Origin: an uncultured Bacteroidales bacterium
GTDB taxonomy: Bacteria > Bacteroidota > Bacteroidia > Bacteroidales > UBA932
DNA: 64,000 bases
Reading direction: 5' to 3'
Assembly (NCBI GenBank): GCA_900318355.1
Contig: ONKE01000042.1
Span: 1-64,000, forward strand
The notes beneath the pieces are model-generated. The model was not told the origin of the DNA. It ran no database searches and saw only the letters and a program-made list of their open reading frames with translations. Of the stretch, positions 36,254 to 47,348 are shown one piece after another (the stretch's first letter is position 1; each line of letters begins with the position of its first letter). The position numbers and the translations under genes are program-made.

Positions 36254-36264
36254 TTCTTTGTCTT

Positions 36265-38376
<2,112 letters not shown>

Positions 38377-38399
38377 CTAAGAAGCAAATAAAAAGCTGA

Positions 38400-40250
38400 C
38401 TAGAGATTCAGGGCGATGCCCGCGGTCACGCTGGCTCCGCGCTCGGCATAGAGCGGGGTGCGCTGAATGGGCTGGAAGAGAAGGTTACCGGCCTTCAGCC
38501 AGAAGGAAATCTTGCGCGTAAAGGCGAATTCGGCTTCCAGGCCGAGGTCGAACCAACCGGGCAGACGGACTGCCGCACGGTCGGGCAAAGTGGTCGAAGG
38601 AACAGCCGAGGCATAACCGCGACGGGCTGTCGAGAACTCTCCGGACACGCCGGCGAAAATACGGCCGTTCCAGTTGTAGCGCGCACGGAACTCTCCGCTG
38701 AAAGAGGCTGGCGCAAATCCGAGAGGCTGGCGGCCCTTCGCGAAAAGACTCGTCCAGTTATAGTCCAGGCGACCGTCGACAAGCAGCGGCTGGCTGTCCC
38801 AGGCAAATGCCAGAGAGGAATAAACGCGGCTGTAGTCTTCAAAGCAGACGGCGGGAAGAAGACCCAGGGGACGGCCGGCATCAAGTCCGGTATAACGGAC
38901 GGCATCCAGCAGGCCTTTATAGTGCCACACATAGCCGACAACGTCCCACTGATAGCGGAAACGCGAGGCGATGTTGCCGCGGATACCCAGAGCGGCATTG
39001 ATGCGCTCCTTGCTGTTTTCCGAAAAAGGACTTGTCTCGCGTCCGTAGCGCGGAGTGAAGAAATGGTTGCGTTCCTTCAGGGAAGAATAAGTGTGGAAAT
39101 CGTCCCCTCCCGTCACCCGCAGGTAGGCGTTCATATATTCATCGATAACGTCGTAGGTGATGTGGACGTCGGGATAGATGAACTGCTTGTCGCGGGACGG
39201 ATTGACGGAGTAGCCGGCATATTCAGGATCGGCAGGAGCCACGGACGGATCGTAGACATATACGCCCTTGGCATCTACGGGAATGGAAATCTTGGCGCCC
39301 AGGCTCATCTGGAAGGGCCCCGTGGTGAAGATATACTTGGGAGTCACGTACATGTTGCCGACGTTGGACTTGAACCATCCGCCGTATGTGGAGATTCCGA
39401 CGAAGACGTCGGCCATGACCCTGTTCTTTCCTGTGATGACCGGACCGAACGTGCCGCGGACCATGAAGTCGTGGCTGTAGACCTTGTTGCCCATCCAGGC
39501 GAGGTCGTCGACGCTGTAGCGATAGTCGATGGCGGCATCGTAGAAGAAGTAGTCCTCCCCCGTCTTGTTCGACGCGGCGCGGGTCGAAAGATACAGTCCG
39601 TTCCAGCCGCTGTTGCCAAGGTTGGCGTCGCCGGTGTGGATGCCGCGGTAGCCCAGGTCGAACGATGCCGAGCCGGTCTCCCAGTCGTAACGGCCGTTGA
39701 CCCCGGCGCGGGTGTCGGAGTCGTATCCGGAACGCGACAAATCGTCGCCGAAAGGATTGGCTTCCAAGTGTTTCTGAGGTTCGGCAACGAGCCTGTACCA
39801 CGACGCATCCTCGTCTTTTCGGCTGGCGAAAACATTCCAGTACTGACCGAAATAGGAATGGTGCGAAGCATAGAGGTCCATCTGGAAAGGCCCGCGGATT
39901 TCAGGCGACCACACGACATCGAAAACGGGATGGAGCGTGTAGCCGGCGCCGAGCCTCAGGCTGAGGTTGCGGCTGCGGTCGGAATCGGCCTCGGGGCGCA
40001 GCTCGACGAGGTAGGGCTTGAAATCGAAACCTCCCTTGTAGGGGTTGCTGAACACCGAATAGTCGAAAGCCATGTCGAACTTGAGCACGCTGTCGGGGAC
40101 CGCCATCTTCTGGTAGGGCTTGTGGGTCTCTAGAAGCTTGCCCTCGTAGGAACGCGTCACTTCCACGGTGGGATTCAGGTTCTGGGCCGAAGCGGACAGG
40201 CCGCAGCACAGAAGAGCCGACGCAAGTATATATGTCTTTTTCATTTTCAT
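38400..40250 (-). CDS. Large outer-membrane beta-barrel protein of unknown role
   Basis: The 616-residue protein has a signal peptide (about 1-22, ending SASAQ) and then many amphipathic strands with Gly/Asp/Tyr-rich turns in the style of a 22-strand TonB-dependent barrel, ending in the strand GASVTAGIALNL. It lacks the TonB-dependent plug domain and any TonB box I can see, so it is a plug-less barrel. It starts 4 bases after the stop of a 990-residue TPR protein, so the two are almost certainly co-expressed and perhaps form one outer-membrane complex. I do not recognise the specific family. Confidence 0.75.
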   Translation of the reverse strand: MKMKKTYILASALLCCGLSASAQNLNPTVEVTRSYEGKLLETHKPYQKMAVPDSVLKFDMAFDYSVFSNPYKGGFDFKPYLVELRPEADSDRSRNLSLRLGAGYTLHPVFDVVWSPEIRGPFQMDLYASHHSYFGQYWNVFASRKDEDASWYRLVAEPQKHLEANPFGDDLSRSGYDSDTRAGVNGRYDWETGSASFDLGYRGIHTGDANLGNSGWNGLYLSTRAASNKTGEDYFFYDAAIDYRYSVDDLAWMGNKVYSHDFMVRGTFGPVITGKNRVMADVFVGISTYGGWFKSNVGNMYVTPKYIFTTGPFQMSLGAKISIPVDAKGVYVYDPSVAPADPEYAGYSVNPSRDKQFIYPDVHITYDVIDEYMNAYLRVTGGDDFHTYSSLKERNHFFTPRYGRETSPFSENSKERINAALGIRGNIASRFRYQWDVVGYVWHYKGLLDAVRYTGLDAGRPLGLLPAVCFEDYSRVYSSLAFAWDSQPLLVDGRLDYNWTSLFAKGRQPLGFAPASFSGEFRARYNWNGRIFAGVSGEFSTARRGYASAVPSTTLPDRAAVRLPGWFDLGLEAEFAFTRKISFWLKAGNLLFQPIQRTPLYAERGASVTAGIALNL

Positions 40251-40254
40251 GTCT

Positions 40255-43227
40255 TTATTTACCCATTTCGGAAAGCTTTTCCAGTCTCATAGCCACGGCA
40301 TCGGGCACGTCGTCGGAGGCACTCGCGGGCACGTAGCCGTCGCGGATGCTCTCGAAGGTGGCTCGGGCCTGCCTGAACTCTTCCTCCTCGGCGAAGGTGT
40401 CGCCCAGCACGAGGAAACTCTTCGCGAGCCAGTAGGTCTGGCCGCCGGCCTTGCCGGAGAAAGCGTAGACCTGGTCCTTGACGGCTGCAAAGTCGCCCTT
40501 GTCGAAACTGTCCTGGACAAGGAGATAGGTGGCTTCGGCGCCTTCGGGAGTGGACGGGGACTGCGCCAGGATGCGGAGCTCGTCCAGGGCCTTGGCACGC
40601 TGGCTGGTGGCGAGGAGGGACTTGGCCTTGAGATAGGACGCCTCAACTTTTTCAGCCTCGGTCGAAGCCTCGTCGGCGTCGACCTTCTCGCAGTAGGTCA
40701 GCGCCTCGGAATACTGCTTGCCGGCATAGGCCGAACGCATAAGGCCGAGGAGGGCCGTGTGGCGGTTGCTTTCGATCCGAGCCTCGATATAGAGCATCTG
40801 GTAGCCCTTCAGGGCATCTTCATACCTCTCGAGATCCTGGCTCAGACGGGAATACTGGAGGATAGCCGACTCGCGGAAAGCCCCGTCGCCGCTATCAATA
40901 ACCCTGCGGAAACCGTCGCAGGCCTGTTCCTTGCGGTCGAGGTTGCGATAGGAGTCGGCAAGATAATATTGGCTGACGGAGAAGTGCCTTCCGGAAGGAT
41001 AACGCTGCTGATAGCCGGTAAGGGAGGTGACGGCCTTCGCATAGTTGCCGGAAAGATAAATCTGCTCGGCGGCACCGAACAGCATCTCTTCCTTGTCTGC
41101 CTCGCTGCGCTGCTGTGCGCCGCCCAGACCGTCGATATAGGCCAGGTATTTCTCCGGCTCCTGACGGGACTGATAGATGGACTCTATGGCCAGAAGGGCG
41201 TCGGCAGAGAACTCCGTGTTGGGGAAACGGCTCACCACCTGCTTGTAATAGTCGAGCGAACGGTCGTAGTCCGAACGGTTGCGGCACACCATTCCGAGGC
41301 CGATAAGGCCGCGGGCGACGAATGCCTCGTCCTTGCTGCGCGTCACGAGGGTAGAGTAGCATTTCTCGGCATTGGCGTCGTCTCCTGCGGCGACATAGGC
41401 GTTGCCAAGCTCGGTAAGGGCCTCGCCATAGAACGGGACATCGGAAGGCGCATCCTTGACTTTCGCCAGGGTCTCGATCTTGCGGGCGTTGTTGCCCGTG
41501 ACGCCGTAGGCCATGGCGGCCTGATAGTAGGGGTAGATGTCGGTAATGTCGGGATCTTCGGCTATGGCCTTGGTGTAGGCCGAAATCGCGGCAGGATATT
41601 CCTTGCGCACGAAATAGCAGTCGGCCTGCCTCAGCGCCGCATCCTTCCGGCAGAGCACTCCGCGACCGGCGAGATAGTCCCCGAACCACTTGGCGGCAAG
41701 GTCATAGTTGCCTTCCTTGAAATAGCAGTAGGCGATGTTGTAGGGTATCATCTCCCCTTCCTCGCGTCCGTCAAGGGCGGAAAGGTTGTAGAGGTCGGTG
41801 AAGACGGCACGGGCCTGGGTGAACTGGTCGTCGCGGAACTGGGCTTCGGCCATCCAGTAGCGTGAGAGCTGGTTGAAAGCGGAGTGACGGTCGGAGTAAT
41901 AGGCCGCCGCCTTCAGCACCGGAACTGCACTGCGCCATGCTCCGTTGCCGATGAGCTGTTCGCCGCGAAGATAATGGGCCTTCATGTAGTTGCTGCGCAT
42001 GTCGGGGTCGAGGGTCTCGATCTGGTCGTAGGCCTCGACGGCGCCGGCATAGTCATGGTTGCGAAGGGCCGCGAGGGCCATGTAGGCGTAGATCCTGTCG
42101 CCCTTGACCTTGTCGGAATATTCCTTGATGTAGCGGTCGAAGACGGATGCGTCGCCGCCCATGTCGAACGCGAGCTTGGCATAGTTGAAGAACGCGTCTT
42201 CCCTCACCTCGGGATTGAAACCGACGGCGGCCGCATCGCGGAAAGCATCCATCGCCGCAACCTTGTTTTTCGTCTGGATGTAGCTGTAGGCCAGGTTGTA
42301 ATTGGCCGCCTGGCCGATGGAGTCGGTCCTGTCGGTCATGCGGGAGTAGTTGTCGATGGCGCCGGGATAGTCGTGGACCGCATAGAGCAGGGAACCCGCA
42401 TAGAAATAGTCGCCCCTCGTGCGGACCGAGGACGTGTCGATGCGCTCGAAATAGGTCTTGGCGGCGTCGGTGTCGCCCTGGACCAGATAGGATTCGGAGA
42501 TGAGACGGGCCAGATGGGGCCTGCGCTCTTCGGGGACTTTGTCATAGAGGGCGTTGCCGTTGTCCACCACATAGGCGTAGTCCTTCATCATGTAGTGGCA
42601 CTCGAGGATGTAGTAGTTGGACACTTCCTCGAAGCGGGGGTCGGCTCCTGCCTTTTCGAACCACGGAAGGGCTTCGGCAAAACGTCCGCGCTCATAGAGG
42701 ATGTAGCCGGCGGCATAGCGAGAAGGGGCTGTGTAGTCGCCTACGGGAAGGGCGTCGATCTTGCGGAAGCCGTGCAACGCGGCATCGCCGTCGCCGGTCG
42801 AGAAGGCGGTGTAGGCCTTCTTGAAGATGAACTCTTCCCTCTCCCGCGAGTCGATATCGTTCTCTGACAGGGAATTCAGGACGGGAAGCGCACTGGCGTA
42901 GTCCTCGTCGTCGAAGAGGTTGCGGGCATAACACCAGTTAATCTGGGGCAGAAGGCCGGACCAGGGATATTCCGCAGCGTATTTTTCTATCTTTTTTTCG
43001 TATCCGGGCGAGCGGAGCCGCGTGGCGCACAGCACGCCGTAGCCCTCTGTGCGGAAGTCAGGATCCTCAATGGCTTCGAAAGCAGCCTGGGCCTGGACGT
43101 ACATGCCTTTCTCGTAAAGTGAGAGCGCATCCCTGAAAGCTTTCACATCGTCGCCTCGGGCTGAAAAACCAGCCCCGCACAGGAGCGAGAGCACAATCGG
43201 AAGGGCAGCAAAAAGTCTATGCTTCAT
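40255..43227 (-). CDS. Large periplasmic TPR-repeat protein
   Basis: The 990-residue protein has a signal peptide (about 1-25, ending GFSARG) and is then almost entirely tandem helix-turn-helix TPR-like repeats (A-x-x-x-Y / F-D-x-x-L spacing, many 'YxxALxxYxxI' segments), resembling BamD/YbgF-type tandem TPRs. Such proteins act as scaffolds for protein complexes. Its own consensus -7 box lies upstream, and a plug-less barrel gene follows after 4 bases. It may help assemble or hold the barrel. No enzymatic domain is visible. Confidence 0.82.
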   Translation of the reverse strand: MKHRLFAALPIVLSLLCGAGFSARGDDVKAFRDALSLYEKGMYVQAQAAFEAIEDPDFRTEGYGVLCATRLRSPGYEKKIEKYAAEYPWSGLLPQINWCYARNLFDDEDYASALPVLNSLSENDIDSREREEFIFKKAYTAFSTGDGDAALHGFRKIDALPVGDYTAPSRYAAGYILYERGRFAEALPWFEKAGADPRFEEVSNYYILECHYMMKDYAYVVDNGNALYDKVPEERRPHLARLISESYLVQGDTDAAKTYFERIDTSSVRTRGDYFYAGSLLYAVHDYPGAIDNYSRMTDRTDSIGQAANYNLAYSYIQTKNKVAAMDAFRDAAAVGFNPEVREDAFFNYAKLAFDMGGDASVFDRYIKEYSDKVKGDRIYAYMALAALRNHDYAGAVEAYDQIETLDPDMRSNYMKAHYLRGEQLIGNGAWRSAVPVLKAAAYYSDRHSAFNQLSRYWMAEAQFRDDQFTQARAVFTDLYNLSALDGREEGEMIPYNIAYCYFKEGNYDLAAKWFGDYLAGRGVLCRKDAALRQADCYFVRKEYPAAISAYTKAIAEDPDITDIYPYYQAAMAYGVTGNNARKIETLAKVKDAPSDVPFYGEALTELGNAYVAAGDDANAEKCYSTLVTRSKDEAFVARGLIGLGMVCRNRSDYDRSLDYYKQVVSRFPNTEFSADALLAIESIYQSRQEPEKYLAYIDGLGGAQQRSEADKEEMLFGAAEQIYLSGNYAKAVTSLTGYQQRYPSGRHFSVSQYYLADSYRNLDRKEQACDGFRRVIDSGDGAFRESAILQYSRLSQDLERYEDALKGYQMLYIEARIESNRHTALLGLMRSAYAGKQYSEALTYCEKVDADEASTEAEKVEASYLKAKSLLATSQRAKALDELRILAQSPSTPEGAEATYLLVQDSFDKGDFAAVKDQVYAFSGKAGGQTYWLAKSFLVLGDTFAEEEEFRQARATFESIRDGYVPASASDDVPDAVAMRLEKLSEMGK

Positions 43228-43244
43228 ATTCGGGACAATTTTTA

Positions 43245-43252
43245 CAAATTTA
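43245..43252 (-). promoter_or_regulatory. -7 box of the TPR - barrel operon
   Basis: TAAATTTG (minus strand), 17 bases before the ATG of the TPR gene. It lies 14 bases from the divergent ftsE -7 box, so the promoters overlap. Confidence 0.55.
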
Positions 43253-43266
43253 CGGATTTTTTCAAT

Positions 43267-43274
43267 TATATTTG
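43267..43274 (+). promoter_or_regulatory. -7 box of ftsE-nth
   Basis: TATATTTG sits 40 bases before the ATG at 43315. This supports that start over the earlier in-frame ATG at 43219, which would place the promoter inside the gene. Confidence 0.65.
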
Positions 43275-43314
43275 TACATTATCGCTCAATATTCGGGCCA
43301 ACGAAGCATTTTTT

Positions 43315-44022
43315 ATGGACAAAGGCACTCCCGTCATTTCTTTCCGCGACGCAGACATCCTCGGCGGCGACACAACGGTCATCTACGGACTGAACATGGA
43401 CATCTATCCCGGCGACTTCGTCTACATAGTAGGCAAGGTCGGCACCGGCAAGACCTCCATCATCCGCACCATAATCGCCGAAAACCGTCTCGGCAAAGGT
43501 TCCGCCACGGTTTGCGGCTACGACCTGTCGGATATCCGCAGCCGCGACATCCCCTACCTGCGCCGCAGGATAGGCGTCGTTTTCCAGGACTTCCAGCTCC
43601 TGATGGACCGCAGCGTTGAAGACAACCTCTCCTTCGTCCTCCGCGCCACCGGATGGAAAAACCCCGAAGACATCGACCGCCGCATCAGCGAAGTGCTCGA
43701 GGCCGTGAAAATGGACAAGAAGGCCCACAAGATGCCCCATCAGCTTTCAGGCGGCGAGCAGCAGCGCATCGCCATCGCGCGCGCCCTCCTCAACAAGCCC
43801 GAAGTCATCATCGCCGACGAGCCCACCGGCAACCTCGACGCCGAAACCGCCGACGGCATCATGAAACTCCTGCGCGGCATCAACGAGGAAGGCACCGCCA
43901 TAGTCATGGTCACCCACAACAGGGCCATCTTCGAGCAATATGGCGGCCGCGTAATGCTCTGCAAGGGCGAAACCTGCATCGAGCAGGTCGAAGAAGTCAT
44001 CAACCTCGACCTTATCGTATGA
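43315..44022 (+). CDS. ftsE: Cell division ABC ATPase FtsE
   Basis: FtsE with FtsX activates peptidoglycan hydrolysis at the division site. The 235-residue protein starts at 43315 ([10 protein letters not shown]). It has Walker [11 protein letters not shown]-loop [17 protein letters not shown], signature [15 protein letters not shown] and Walker [13 protein letters not shown], all FtsE/LolD-type. FtsX is not adjacent here, so the ATPase could also be a LolD/MacB-like partner. The FtsE call rests on the sequence's similarity to the FtsE group, particularly the [13 protein letters not shown] segment. The stop overlaps nth by 4 bases (ATGA). Confidence 0.85.
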   Translation: MDKGTPVISFRDADILGGDTTVIYGLNMDIYPGDFVYIVGKVGTGKTSIIRTIIAENRLGKGSATVCGYDLSDIRSRDIPYLRRRIGVVFQDFQLLMDRSVEDNLSFVLRATGWKNPEDIDRRISEVLEAVKMDKKAHKMPHQLSGGEQQRIAIARALLNKPEVIIADEPTGNLDAETADGIMKLLRGINEEGTAIVMVTHNRAIFEQYGGRVMLCKGETCIEQVEEVINLDLIV

Positions 44023-44660
44023 CCCGCAAGGAAAGGTTCTCGAAGGTCGTGGCATGGTTCGGGGAAAACATGCCCGCCGCAGCCACCGAACTCCACTACA
44101 ATTCGCCCTTCGAGCTGCTTGTCGCAGTGATTCTCTCGGCCCAGTGCACCGACAAGCGGGTCAACATGGTCACGCCTCCCCTGCTGGAACGTTTTCCTGA
44201 CGCCGCAGCCCTTGCCGCCGCTTCATTCGACGACCTGTACCCCTACGTCAAAAGCGTCTCATACCCCAACAGCAAGACGACCCACCTCATCGGAATGGCC
44301 CGGAAACTCTGCGAAGACTTCGGCGGCGAAGTTCCTTCCGACATCGACGCGCTCATGACCCTCCCCGGCGTCGGCCGCAAGACGGCAAACGTCATCGCAT
44401 CAGTTGTTTACGACAAACCGGTGATAGCGGTCGACACCCACGTCTTCCGCGTTTCCCACCGACTTGGCCTCTCCGACGGGAAGACGCCCGACGCGGTAAG
44501 CAAGGAACTCGAAAAATACATCCCCGAAGACAAACGGGCCATCTCCCACCACTGGCTCATCCTCCACGGCCGCTACACGTGCACGGCCCGCAACCCCAAA
44601 TGCGCGGATTGCGGACTGTCCGGCTTCTGCCGGCAATATCTTTCTGAAAACAAGGACTAA
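44019..44660 (+). CDS. nth: Endonuclease III (DNA glycosylase/AP lyase)
   Basis: Nth removes oxidised pyrimidines and cleaves the abasic strand. The 213-residue protein starts at 44019 within the ftsE stop. It has the helix-hairpin-helix LPGVGRKTA with catalytic Lys121, catalytic Asp139 in AVDTHVFRV, and the [4Fe-4S] cysteines C188-x6-C195-x2-C198-x5-C204. These align closely with the E. coli positions. The stop overlaps the convergent epimerase stop by 4 bases. Confidence 0.96.
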   Translation: MTRKERFSKVVAWFGENMPAAATELHYNSPFELLVAVILSAQCTDKRVNMVTPPLLERFPDAAALAAASFDDLYPYVKSVSYPNSKTTHLIGMARKLCEDFGGEVPSDIDALMTLPGVGRKTANVIASVVYDKPVIAVDTHVFRVSHRLGLSDGKTPDAVSKELEKYIPEDKRAISHHWLILHGRYTCTARNPKCADCGLSGFCRQYLSENKD

Positions 44661-45847
44661 ACTCCCTTGGAAAGGGACTCCAGGACCGTACCGATCTGGT
44701 ACAGCCCGCGGGGGACGTGGAAGCAACCCTTCCACTTTCCGCCCTTGAGCGGAAGCAACACTTCCCCACGGCGGTCAAGATAGCCGAACCATTCGGGGAA
44801 CTCGCTGTCCTTGAAGTGCTTCCACATATAGTCGTCCAGCTTGAGGAACCATTCCAGGCATTTTTCATTCCCCGTGAGCTGGTAGCCCTTTATCATGGCG
44901 ATCGCGCTCTCGATATGGACCCACCACAGTTTCTGGTCCCACTCCAGTTCCTGGGTGGGATAGCCCTTGCGGTCCATGAAATAGAAGATGCCGCCGTATT
45001 TCTTGTCCCAGCCGAACTCGATGACTCTCAGGGAGATGTCGACGGCCTTGCGGATAAGGGCGTCGTCCCCGAGCCTCACGCCCAGATTCATCAGGAACCA
45101 AAGGGCTTCGAGGTCGTGGCCGGGATTGATCCTGCGCCCTTCAAAGCAGTCGACCAGGGAGCCGTCCACGGCCGAGACATTTTCGACCATGACGCCCAGG
45201 TCGGGCTGGTAGAAAACGTCGAGGACTTCGTGGAGGCATTCTTCTATTGTCCTGTCCATCAGTTCCTTGTCATCTACGATATGCTCCACCTCGAGGGCCA
45301 TGTTGCAGATAATCATGGGCAGGGCGAAGTCCTTGAGCGGACGCGTACCCGGAACGCCCTTGGACCAAATGCCCTTGGGATTGCTCCGGCGGGCAAGAAT
45401 GCGGTCGAAGGTCTTCCTCGCCAGGAAAGCATATTCATCGCTGCCTGAAGCCTCGGCGTACTGGGCGAAGGCCATGCAGGCGAAAGTGTTCGAGAATATA
45501 TTGTAGGGCTGGATCAGCGGACGGCCCTCACGCGTCAGGGAGAAATAGAAGTCATGGTCGCCGGTCCATCCGTGGTCGCGCAGGAACGCGGCACCGTGGG
45601 CGGCGCATTCGAGCCAGGCGGGGTCCTTGCGAAGTTTATTGTATAGCATGGAGAACATCCACACTTCCCTGCCCTGGAGCCAGACGAACTTGTCGGTGTC
45701 ATATACGCTGCCGTCCCGGCCGAGGCAGGTGAAATAGCCGCCGAACTCCCTGTCCTGGGAATTTTCCAGCCAAAAAGGCAGCACATTGTCCAGAAGTTCA
45801 GCCTTATACCGGGCAGCCATCGCCCCGAAATCCATATTCATATCCAT
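44657..45847 (-). CDS. AGE-family sugar 2-epimerase
   Basis: The 396-residue protein (from Met at 45847, because the -7 box at 45869-45876 overlaps the longer frame) has the (alpha/alpha)6-barrel pattern of the N-acylglucosamine 2-epimerase/cellobiose 2-epimerase family, with GGYFTCLGRDGSVYDTDKF, RRINPGHDLEALWFL and LWWVHIESAIAM. The conserved His in GHDLEA and WVHIE fits the catalytic histidines. Members interconvert GlcNAc/ManNAc, glucose/mannose units of disaccharides or free hexoses. Divergent from a sugar transporter and ROK regulator. Which sugar is epimerised cannot be told. Confidence 0.88.
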   Translation of the reverse strand: MDMNMDFGAMAARYKAELLDNVLPFWLENSQDREFGGYFTCLGRDGSVYDTDKFVWLQGREVWMFSMLYNKLRKDPAWLECAAHGAAFLRDHGWTGDHDFYFSLTREGRPLIQPYNIFSNTFACMAFAQYAEASGSDEYAFLARKTFDRILARRSNPKGIWSKGVPGTRPLKDFALPMIICNMALEVEHIVDDKELMDRTIEECLHEVLDVFYQPDLGVMVENVSAVDGSLVDCFEGRRINPGHDLEALWFLMNLGVRLGDDALIRKAVDISLRVIEFGWDKKYGGIFYFMDRKGYPTQELEWDQKLWWVHIESAIAMIKGYQLTGNEKCLEWFLKLDDYMWKHFKDSEFPEWFGYLDRRGEVLLPLKGGKWKGCFHVPRGLYQIGTVLESLSKGV

Positions 45848-45868
45848 CTTGACACGCGATTTGTATTG

Positions 45869-45899
45869 CAAATATACTACTTTTTAAGAATTTTTCAAA
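45869..45899 (-). promoter_or_regulatory. Promoter of the AGE epimerase
   Basis: TTTG (45896-45899), 19 bases, TATATTTG (45869-45876) on the minus strand: full consensus. Confidence 0.85.
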
Positions 45900-45919
45900 A
45901 TAAAAGCTTAATTTATAAA

Positions 45920-45949
45920 TTTGTTATAAGATATTTTTTTGTACTTTTG
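45920..45949 (+). promoter_or_regulatory. Promoter of the sugar transporter - ROK operon
   Basis: TTTG (45920-45923), 18 bases, TACTTTTG (45942-45949). It stands back to back with the epimerase promoter; the 20 A/T-rich bases between the two -33 boxes contain AAGCTT and a TTTATAAA-like stretch, a plausible site for the ROK regulator. Confidence 0.8.
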
Positions 45950-45962
45950 CAAAAAACACAAG

Positions 45963-47348
45963 ATGAAACAAAGCGTAAACATGGGCTACGTCGTGTTTCT
46001 GAGCGTAGTCGCCGCCATCGGAGGAATACTGTTCGGATACGACACCGCAGTCATCTCCGGGACCACGGAAATCGTCAAATCCCAGTTCGGTCTGTCCACA
46101 GGCCTCGAGGGCTGGTACGTGGGCTGCGCCCTGATAGGGTCGATAGCCGGCGTGCTCGTCGCGGGCATGCTATCCGATTTTCTCGGGCGCAAGAAGACCA
46201 TGCTCATCGCCGCCGTCATGTTCAGCATCTCGGCCATAGGCTGCGCCTTCTGCAATGGTTTTTCCGACCTTGTAATCTACAGGATCATAGGCGGATTCGG
46301 CATCGGAGTGGTCTCCATCGTCTCTCCCATCTACATCTCGGAAGTCGCAGTGGCCGAAAAGCGCGGCACGCTCGTTTCGCTCTACCAGCTGGCCATCACC
46401 ATAGGCTTTCTCCTGGCATACCTTATCAACTACTTCATCCTCAAGGGCTCTGACGCCTACGCGGCCGACCCTTCCACCTACGGACGCATGTTCGGGAGCG
46501 AATACTGGCGCGGGATGCTCGGTTTCGAGACCATCCCCGACCTGCTTTTCCTCGCGGTGATCTTCTTCATCCCCGAGAGTCCCCGTTGGCTGATCGTTCG
46601 CGGCAGGCCGGACAAGGCGCTGAAGGTCCTCGGAAGGATCTATCCCTCAAGGGAGGAAGCCGAAAGACAGCTTGAAATAACCCGCGCGAGCATCGACGGC
46701 GAAGTCAAGTCGGAATGGAAGGCGCTCCTGGAGCCCGGCATCCGCACGGCAGTCCTCGTCGGCAGCGCCATCGCCATTCTCGGCCAGTTCATGGGCGTTA
46801 ACGCCGTGCTGTACTATGGTCCCAAGATTTTCCAGGATGCCGGCCTGAGCGGGGAAGGCTCCATGTTCTCAACAGTCCTTGTCGGCGTCGTCAACATGCT
46901 GACCACTGTCCTGGCCCTCCTCATTATCGACAAGGTCGGGCGCAAGACGCTGGTATGGTGGGGAGTCGGCGGCATGATCGTCTGCCTGCTTTGCATAGGA
47001 ACATACTTCGCGCTGGGCACCCTTCCCACGTGGTTCCTGCTTACATTCTTCCTTCTGTATGTATTCTGCACGGCCATTTCCATCAGCGCGGTCGTCTTCG
47101 TGCTGCTGAGCGAAATGTATCCCAACCGGGTGCGCGGCCTCGCCATGAGCATCGCCGGACTCGCCCTGTGGGTCGGCACCTACCTCATAGGCCAGCTGAC
47201 ACCGTGGATGCTGGAAAACCTGACCCCGGCCGGCACCTTCTTCCTCTTTGCCTTCATGTGCATACCATACCTTCTGATAATGTGGAAGAAAGTTCCCGAG
47301 ACAACGGGCAAGACACTTGAAGAAATCGAGACCTACTGGACAAAATGA
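45963..47348 (+). CDS. MFS sugar:H+ symporter (sugar porter family)
   Basis: The 461-residue protein starts at 45963 (MKQSVNMGYVVF) downstream of its promoter. It has 12 predicted helices and sugar-porter motifs: GGILFGYDTAVISG, PESPRWLIVRGR, GQFMGVNAVLYYGPKIF and PETTGKTLEEIE. XylE/GalP-like proteins import hexoses or pentoses with protons. The substrate is probably the sugar sensed by the ROK protein and made or used by the AGE epimerase. It overlaps the ROK gene as ATGA. Confidence 0.92.
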   Translation: MKQSVNMGYVVFLSVVAAIGGILFGYDTAVISGTTEIVKSQFGLSTGLEGWYVGCALIGSIAGVLVAGMLSDFLGRKKTMLIAAVMFSISAIGCAFCNGFSDLVIYRIIGGFGIGVVSIVSPIYISEVAVAEKRGTLVSLYQLAITIGFLLAYLINYFILKGSDAYAADPSTYGRMFGSEYWRGMLGFETIPDLLFLAVIFFIPESPRWLIVRGRPDKALKVLGRIYPSREEAERQLEITRASIDGEVKSEWKALLEPGIRTAVLVGSAIAILGQFMGVNAVLYYGPKIFQDAGLSGEGSMFSTVLVGVVNMLTTVLALLIIDKVGRKTLVWWGVGGMIVCLLCIGTYFALGTLPTWFLLTFFLLYVFCTAISISAVVFVLLSEMYPNRVRGLAMSIAGLALWVGTYLIGQLTPWMLENLTPAGTFFLFAFMCIPYLLIMWKKVPETTGKTLEEIETYWTK

